Positions 59,122 through 64,000 of a DNA stretch of 64,000 nucleotides are shown here, piece after piece; the stretch's first letter is position 1; each line of letters begins with the position of its first letter. Origin of the DNA: Salipaludibacillus daqingensis. Its GTDB lineage: Bacteria > Bacillota > Bacilli > Bacillales > Salisediminibacteriaceae. Under the pieces are notes generated by a model. It was not told the DNA's origin. It made no database searches and worked only from the letters and a program-made list of their open reading frames with translations. The position numbers and the translations under genes were made by a program. The stretch spans positions 248,001 to 312,000 of the forward strand of contig NZ_JARZHF010000005.1 in assembly GCF_029891575.1 (NCBI RefSeq), written 5' to 3'.

Positions 59122-59153
59122 ACACGAATCAGGCGTGACTGGTTCGTGTTCTT
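59122..59153 (+). terminator. Hairpin between DUF1657 and spoVAD
   Basis: Stem ACACGAAtCA / TGgTTCGTGT with an 8-base loop and a weak T tract, TCTTT. It may reduce readthrough into spoVAD or be a processing site. Confidence 0.5.
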
Positions 59154-59252
59154 TACATAGCGAAGAGCACTCTTATCATCGTGAGAGATAACATGTGCGA
59201 TTTGCAAATAACTCTTACCATTATTAAAAACAACAGTCAGGAGAGGTGCTAC

Positions 59253-60272
59253 ATGTTAAAAGGGCATCAAACATGGGAGTTTGAGAATAACCCAGTGATC
59301 ATTTCTACAGGCGTCGTAGGTGGCCCTTTTGAAGCGAATGGACCACTGGCAAATGATTTCGATTTGTTGCACGAAGATTTGTGGATCAAACAGGATTCTT
59401 ATGAAAAAGCCCAAAAGGTTATGCTTGAAGAATCCATCACAAGGGCAGTCGAAAAAGCTGAATTAAGAAATGAAGATATCCATTTTATGCTCACAGGTGA
59501 TTTAATTAACCAATTAACTCCTTCCAGTTTTGCAGGCAGAACATTAGCAATGCCCTATTTAGGTTTATTTGGCGCATGTTCCACATCGATGGAAGGTTTG
59601 GCACTCGCTGCCTTGATCATTAATGCAAACGGTGCGGAACGAATTGTCACTGCCGCTTCAAGCCACAACGCCGCTACAGAGAAACAATTTCGATATCCAA
59701 CGGAATACGGCGCCCAAAAACCACCTACAGCCCAGTGGACCACGACAGCGTCAGGCGCCGCTGTCGTTGCTAACATTGGCGATGGTCCAGTCGTAACATC
59801 GGCTACGATTGGAAAAGTAATCGATATGGGGTTAAGCGATCCCTTTAATATGGGAGGTGCCATGGCACCAGCTGCAGCAGACACCCTCGTCGCTCATTTT
59901 CGCGATAGAGACCTTTCACCTGACCATTATGATCTGATTGCGACAGGGGACCTCGGTAAAATCGGCTCGCCAATCTTGCTTGAATTACTTGAAGATAAAG
60001 AACTACACATTCCTATAGACACAATAAAAGATTGTGGCCTAATGATTTATCGCGAAAGTCAACCAATACAAGCAGGAGGAAGCGGTGCCGGGTGTTCCTC
60101 TGCCGTTACTTACGGCCACTTATTAAACAGAATGAAAAACGGTGACATTCAAAAGATGCTCATCGTTGCAACAGGAGCTTTGTTGTCACCTATCTCTTTC
60201 CAACAAAAAGAGTCCATTCCTTGTATTGCACACGCTGTATCTATTGAAGCTAGTCCGAACGCATCGACTTAA
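59253..60272 (+). CDS. spoVAD: Stage V sporulation protein AD
   Basis: A 339-residue thiolase-fold protein. SpoVAD binds dipicolinic acid and helps to move it into the spore core. LFGACSTSMEGLALA holds the thiolase-like Cys region, and AASSHNAATEKQFRYPTEYG in part is the family signature. Start ATG 59253 follows GGAGAGGTG; 24 upstream codons are rejected. No spoVAC or spoVAEb is beside it, unlike canonical spoVA. It is followed by DUF1657 and 2Duf, so the cluster resembles the spoVA-2mob type but shortened. Confidence 0.93.
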   Translation: MLKGHQTWEFENNPVIISTGVVGGPFEANGPLANDFDLLHEDLWIKQDSYEKAQKVMLEESITRAVEKAELRNEDIHFMLTGDLINQLTPSSFAGRTLAMPYLGLFGACSTSMEGLALAALIINANGAERIVTAASSHNAATEKQFRYPTEYGAQKPPTAQWTTTASGAAVVANIGDGPVVTSATIGKVIDMGLSDPFNMGGAMAPAAADTLVAHFRDRDLSPDHYDLIATGDLGKIGSPILLELLEDKELHIPIDTIKDCGLMIYRESQPIQAGGSGAGCSSAVTYGHLLNRMKNGDIQKMLIVATGALLSPISFQQKESIPCIAHAVSIEASPNAST

Positions 60273-60292
60273 TAAACGAAAGGAGAATAATG

Positions 60293-60499
60293 ATGACAGT
60301 AGGAAGCCTTGTTCACGGAACGCTCGTTTCTCTTCAATCGATCGAAGCAACATTACATTCGTTAGCTGCAAAAACAAACGATCGCGAAGCAAAAGAAGCC
60401 TTTTATCAAAGTGCGATAAATACACAAGAAGTCATTCGACAAATCCAAACGAGAAAAGGCGAAATCGAAAGAGAAGAACCGCAATACCAACAACAGTAA
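60293..60499 (+). CDS. Second DUF1657 domain protein
   Basis: A 68-residue paralogue of the 58908 gene: TVGSLVHGTLVSLQSIEATL and EREEPQYQQQ mark the same domain. AGGAG precedes tandem ATGs at 60290 and 60293; the second matches the first paralogue. It lies 20 bases after spoVAD and 15 before 2Duf, in the same probable transcript. No known activity. Confidence 0.88.
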   Translation: MTVGSLVHGTLVSLQSIEATLHSLAAKTNDREAKEAFYQSAINTQEVIRQIQTRKGEIEREEPQYQQQ

Positions 60500-60514
60500 A
60501 AAGGAGGGATATTC

Positions 60515-61375
60515 ATGACAGAATGGTTGGAAGTTGCGCTCAGAAGTTTAGGAGGCTTTGTCGTTTTATTTTTATTATCCAAAGTATTTGTTCGAAAACC
60601 GCTAGGAGAATCTTCTTTATTTGAATTTAGCATTCTTGGAGCTATGGCCATTGTCGTCGCATTTGGGGCTATTCAGTTAACCATTCCAATTGTCCTTCCT
60701 ATTACGGCCATAGTTGTCTTTGGTATTTTAATTTTTGGTACATCTTTATTGAGCCAAAAAAATAAAACCTTCCGCTCTTTTTTTTATGGTGATGGGGTTC
60801 CTATCATCAAAGACGGAAAAATACTGGAAGACAATATGAAAAAGCAACGAATAACGACAGACGATTTGTTATCGAGACTTCGTTCTAAAGATGTGTTTCA
60901 GTATGCCGATGTTGAATTCGCAGTTTTGGAAGGAAGTGGAGAATTAAACATTCTAACTAAACAAGAACAACAACCGATTACCCCTCAAATTATGAAACAA
61001 AAAGTCCCTCCCATTAAAGAACCAGAAACGGTGATTATGGATGGAAGAATCCTTCATGAACCTTTAGCAACAAGAGGGTTAAGCCATGATTGGCTTATAT
61101 CGGAACTAAAAAAACGAGATGCCGCAGTAGATAATGTCTTTGTCGCTCAAGTAGATGAATACGGTCAACTATCCTTTGATTTATATGATGATGTCATGCA
61201 AGTAGCCGCCCCAACCGAATTGCCCTTACTCGAAGCAAGTCTAAAAAAAGTGCAAGCTGATTTAGAACTGTTCGCTCTTGATACAGAAAATGAAGAAGCT
61301 AAGCAAAAATATCAGTGGTGTGCCGAACAGATGAATCAAATATATCAAACAGTAACTCCTTACACGAAAGAGTAA
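60515..61375 (+). CDS. 2Duf-type protein: DUF421 (YetF-like) plus C-terminal DUF1657
   Basis: A 286-residue protein: three membrane helices (about residues 8-23, 38-55, 58-77), a cytoplasmic DUF421 domain with DGKILEDNMKK and DDLLSRLRSKDVFQ, and a C-terminal DUF1657-like helical part with KKVQADLELFALDTEN. This architecture is that of 2Duf, an inner spore membrane protein that raises spore wet-heat and chemical resistance. AAGGAGG lies 7 bases before ATG 60515. Last gene in the spoVAD cluster. Confidence 0.88.
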   Translation: MTEWLEVALRSLGGFVVLFLLSKVFVRKPLGESSLFEFSILGAMAIVVAFGAIQLTIPIVLPITAIVVFGILIFGTSLLSQKNKTFRSFFYGDGVPIIKDGKILEDNMKKQRITTDDLLSRLRSKDVFQYADVEFAVLEGSGELNILTKQEQQPITPQIMKQKVPPIKEPETVIMDGRILHEPLATRGLSHDWLISELKKRDAAVDNVFVAQVDEYGQLSFDLYDDVMQVAAPTELPLLEASLKKVQADLELFALDTENEEAKQKYQWCAEQMNQIYQTVTPYTKE

Positions 61376-61449
61376 TCGAATCCATTTTAACGCTTGGTCA
61401 TAATACCGATTAATAACACACAAATTACGAAACAAAGGAGATAATCACC

Positions 61450-62874
61450 ATGCTTTCCAATGAACATTATAGAGTTGAAACAGACGCGTTAGGTGATATC
61501 CTTGTCCCTTCGACAGCTTATTATGGTTCGCAAACACAGCGATCCGTAGAGAATTTTCAAATAAGTCACATGACACTACCACGCTCTTTTATTCGTGCAC
61601 AAGGTATCATCAAAGCCTCTGCCGCAGCCGTTAATATGGAATTAGGCGAACTCCCTGAAAATATTGGGCAAGCGATCATCGATGCTTCTGAAGAAGTCAT
61701 TCAAGGAATATGGGATGACCACTTTGTTGTTGACGTCTATCAAGCGGGTGCAGGAACGTCTCAAAACATGAATGCTAATGAAGTAATCGGAAACCGAGCA
61801 ACAGAGATATTAGAACAAATATCTGACCAACCAATCGGTACTTATCGCGTTCACCCAAACGATGATGTGAACAAAGCTCAGTCCACAAATGATACATTTC
61901 CTTCTTCCATGCATATCGCTGCGGTTGAAGAGATGGTCAATAGACTTCTTCCTGCTATCCTCGATTTACAGCAAGAACTAGAAAACAAATCTCAACAACT
62001 TATGCCGATTTTAAAAGCTGGGAGGACCCATTTACACGACGGTGTCCCTATGCGGTTAGGACAAGAGTTCGAAGGTTACGCAGGAACGATCCAATCTATG
62101 TATACACAAGTCGAAGCAACCTTAGATTCATTATATGAGCTTGGTCTAGGCGGAAATGCCATCGGTACGATCATTCATACGAACCCGCAATATCCGCAAA
62201 AAGTCGTTGAAGAAATTAGTCATCGGACAAACCTCCCATTCCGACAACCAACGAACTTGTTTAGTTTTATGCAAAACCGTAACGCCGCGATCCAAACGAT
62301 GTCTGTATTAAAAGAACTCGCTGTCCATTTAATCAAAATCACGAGTGATTTACGTTTACTGAGCTCTGGTCCGAGAACAGGTTTAGCAGAAATCACCCTT
62401 CCCTCCGTTCAGCCCGGATCAACCATCATGCCTGGTAAAGTAAACCCCGCAATTCTTGAAATGACCCATATGGTCTGTTTACAAGTTATTGGTTATGAAT
62501 CGACCGTTTCCGCTGCAGGAACATGGAGTGAATTAGAGATAAACGTACTAATGCCTTTGATTGCTCACACGTTACTTGAATCCATCAGTATCATGTCCAA
62601 TGCGATAGAAACACTCACCGGACAATGCATTAAAGGAATTGAAGCTGATGAAAAAATATGTAACAACTGGATGAATGCTAGCTTGTCTTTAGTCACAGGA
62701 TTAAATCCTAAAATAGGTTACGACCTAGCATCAAAAATAGGTATGCAAGCAGATTCGGAAAATAAAACGTTAACGCAAGTTCTTCAAGAAATGGGATTGA
62801 TGACAAATGAATTACAACAAGCCATTGACCCTCTTGGATTGCTTGGTGAAACGAAAACGAATCCCACGTCATAA
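61450..62874 (+). CDS. Class II fumarase / aspartase family lyase
   Basis: A 474-residue lyase with the superfamily signature GSTIMPGKVNP. The N-terminal SQTQRSVENF and HPNDDVNKAQSTNDTFP look fumarase-like, while VDVYQAGAGTSQNMN and VCLQVIGYESTV are closer to aspartases. It either hydrates fumarate or deaminates aspartate to fumarate; the sequence by eye does not decide. ATG 61450 is preceded by AAAGGAG. A terminator overlaps its last codons. Confidence 0.85.
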   Translation: MLSNEHYRVETDALGDILVPSTAYYGSQTQRSVENFQISHMTLPRSFIRAQGIIKASAAAVNMELGELPENIGQAIIDASEEVIQGIWDDHFVVDVYQAGAGTSQNMNANEVIGNRATEILEQISDQPIGTYRVHPNDDVNKAQSTNDTFPSSMHIAAVEEMVNRLLPAILDLQQELENKSQQLMPILKAGRTHLHDGVPMRLGQEFEGYAGTIQSMYTQVEATLDSLYELGLGGNAIGTIIHTNPQYPQKVVEEISHRTNLPFRQPTNLFSFMQNRNAAIQTMSVLKELAVHLIKITSDLRLLSSGPRTGLAEITLPSVQPGSTIMPGKVNPAILEMTHMVCLQVIGYESTVSAAGTWSELEINVLMPLIAHTLLESISIMSNAIETLTGQCIKGIEADEKICNNWMNASLSLVTGLNPKIGYDLASKIGMQADSENKTLTQVLQEMGLMTNELQQAIDPLGLLGETKTNPTS

Positions 62875-62898
62875 AATATCAAGTGGGATTCGTTTAAA
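62855..62898 (+). terminator. Intrinsic terminator after the fumarase/aspartase gene
   Basis: A 13-bp perfect inverted repeat, AAACGAATCCCAC / GTGGGATTCGTTT, with a 15-base loop spanning the stop codon. A short T tract follows. Confidence 0.82.
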
Positions 62899-62990
62899 TT
62901 TAGGTTCCTGATTACTCCATAGAACGTAGGTCCAAAAGCTAGAATTATCAATGCAGTTTTTTAGGATAGCCTTTATTCAACTGATAAACG

Positions 62991-63092
62991 CTACTTCTGA
63001 CTGCGATATATTAAAAAAGATACACCTGCTATCAAGACGATCATGATAGATAACATAATAATGATGACCGGCCAATTGACGGATGTTATCAT
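62991..63092 (-). CDS. Membrane micro-protein of 33 residues after the anti-sigma gene
   Basis: The frame from ATG 63092 to TAG 62991 follows AAGGAG at 10 bases and gives MITSVNWPV, a single hydrophobic helix over residues 8-27, and a basic end IYRSQK. It is 19 bases after the anti-sigma stop in the same direction. A small third protein (YhdK) also follows YhdL in B. subtilis, although that one is larger. Coding potential is inferred from the ribosome site and operon position; homology is not established. Confidence 0.6.
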   Translation of the reverse strand: MITSVNWPVIIIMLSIMIVLIAGVSFLIYRSQK

Positions 63093-63111
63093 CTTTATCA
63101 CACTCCTTTCA

Positions 63112-64000
63112 TTAATATGTCGGCGACCAGTTCCAATACTCGATAGGACCGATCTGCTCACCACGAATCATCTCTTCTTCTTGCAACTTCAGCAGTTCTT
63201 TCGAAGGACCTGTCACAACCGCTCCATAGACTTTAAATCCTTCTTCTTCTAAAAATTCAACCCTCTCTTCGAACTTTGGGACTTGAAACATCGCTTCCGC
63301 TAACGATTCATCCTCTTCATAGAGAAGATTCATATTATGAATCATTTGTGTTTCAACTTCTTCTATATTTCCAAGTGATAGATAACCCGTTTGATGATTT
63401 CGCCAGTTTTCATCAAAGTACTGGGCGCTCGATAATCCCCACGGATCGACCCTTAGCGTATCGCCACCAGCACTCCAGTCGGTATCAAAGTTTTTTAATT
63501 CCCCCATATACAATGGGAGCCACGATACGGTTAAATCATAATCATCAAAAATTTCCATAACCTCTTCAGTACGATAATATTCATCAAATGAAAAAGCGAT
63601 TTCCGTCACAGTCCCTTCATGAAGCCTCTCAAGCGTTTCCCATACAACTTCCCCTGACGATGCTGCAAGCTGATTATCTGTTCTTGGATCATATGGCAAA
63701 TAAAATTGATACTCTGAGTAAACATCCTGATCGTTAATAGTATCATCTATCCGTGTAAAAGATGTCACCAACGGTTTATGAATTTCTCTTGTCCCTATCC
63801 CCTTATCAGCGCTCCCGACTCTTTTTTTCAAATCAATCAACGTTCTTTCCGTCATCAGAGCGGAAATATCACCAAAGTTCCCATGCCTATCCACCATCAC
63901 ACCCGGCATCGTCCATTCTGCTGCTAGCTGCGCGTACGTTTGCAACTTCTCTTGATTATCTGTTTTCGAATAAGAGATTTGCAGAACCATTTGATAGATA
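63112..64000 (-). CDS. YhdL-like anti-sigma factor, C-terminal part
   Basis: At least 296 residues run off the right edge without a start. The C-terminal half matches the sigma-factor-regulator C-terminal domain of YhdL, the anti-sigma-M protein: FLEEEGFKVYGAVVTGPSK, then IGPIEYWNW. The N-terminal anti-sigma and membrane part lies beyond the window, so the ATG at 63990 is internal. An ECF sigma factor gene is expected further right. It would sit in the membrane with the C-terminal domain outside. Which sigma it binds is unknown. Confidence 0.8.
   Translation of the reverse strand, partial: IYQMVLQISYSKTDNQEKLQTYAQLAAEWTMPGVMVDRHGNFGDISALMTERTLIDLKKRVGSADKGIGTREIHKPLVTSFTRIDDTINDQDVYSEYQFYLPYDPRTDNQLAASSGEVVWETLERLHEGTVTEIAFSFDEYYRTEEVMEIFDDYDLTVSWLPLYMGELKNFDTDWSAGGDTLRVDPWGLSSAQYFDENWRNHQTGYLSLGNIEEVETQMIHNMNLLYEEDESLAEAMFQVPKFEERVEFLEEEGFKVYGAVVTGPSKELLKLQEEEMIRGEQIGPIEYWNWSPTY

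Noticed and set aside
59181..59252. 24-codon N-terminal extension of SpoVAD
   Set aside because: Not SpoVAD-like; GGAGAGGTG before ATG 59253 gives the family length.

Overview
The window is a low-GC, Gram-positive chromosome segment from a spore-forming member of the Bacillaceae. Gene content and order follow the Bacillus subtilis guaA-pbuG-yebEG-purEKBCSQLFMNHD-yerABC-pcrBA-ligA-yerH-putP-gatCA region. The endospore gene spoVAD and the acidic lipoprotein linkers fit a Bacillus relative, possibly halotolerant or alkaliphilic, but the species cannot be fixed from the sequence alone. No tRNA, rRNA, insertion sequence, phage gene or CRISPR array was found.

Left part (1-15063, mostly minus strand): gatA (running off the left edge) and gatC; putP preceded by a 34-codon membrane micro-protein; camS, ligA, pcrA and pcrB. 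A NERD-domain gene on the plus strand sits between two short tandem-repeat arrays, followed by yerC, yerB and yerA. Middle-left (15252-23270): accessory genes, including a DUF2892 membrane protein, an AbgT-type transporter, a CGCGG-family putative RiPP precursor, a zinc-ribbon membrane protein, and a three-gene minus-strand operon of gamma-glutamyltransferase, an ATP-grasp/M20-like fusion and an N-formylglutamate amidohydrolase-like enzyme.

Centre (23859-37064): a complete 12-gene de novo purine operon, purEKBCSQLFMNHD, read right to left with tight overlaps. Its leader contains a PurR-type operator pair, a sigma-A promoter, a guanine-class riboswitch aptamer and an intrinsic terminator. pbuG (hypoxanthine/guanine uptake) and guaA (GMP synthesis) each have their own promoter-aptamer-terminator leader, so three guanine riboswitches of one class probably coordinate synthesis and uptake.

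Right of the pur operon: yebG/yebE, clpE under CtsR-type boxes, a small autoregulated XRE repressor with a membrane partner, feoA-feoB-small Cys-rich protein under likely Fur boxes, the alkylpyrone pair bpsA-bpsB, a 3-methyladenine glycosylase and an LTA synthase-like enzyme. After guaA come yebA-yeaD-yeaC (transglutaminase, DUF58, MoxR ATPase), a small stress-like protein and a nitroreductase. A plus-strand sporulation cluster follows: DUF1657, spoVAD, DUF1657 and a 2Duf-type DUF421 protein, with a sigma-G-like promoter. The window ends with a fumarase/aspartase-family lyase and the C-terminal part of a YhdL-like anti-sigma factor with a 33-residue membrane micro-protein downstream.

The least explained structures are three families of 20-21 bp tandem repeats (a conserved core plus variable spacer, each core containing GCAC), found at five places and only between genes; the ggt/ATP-grasp/FGase operon, whose M20-like domain has apparently lost its metal ligands; the orphan CGCGG peptide; and two unlisted membrane micro-proteins. 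Many starts were moved from the longest open frame to ATG, GTG or TTG codons with good Shine-Dalgarno spacing.
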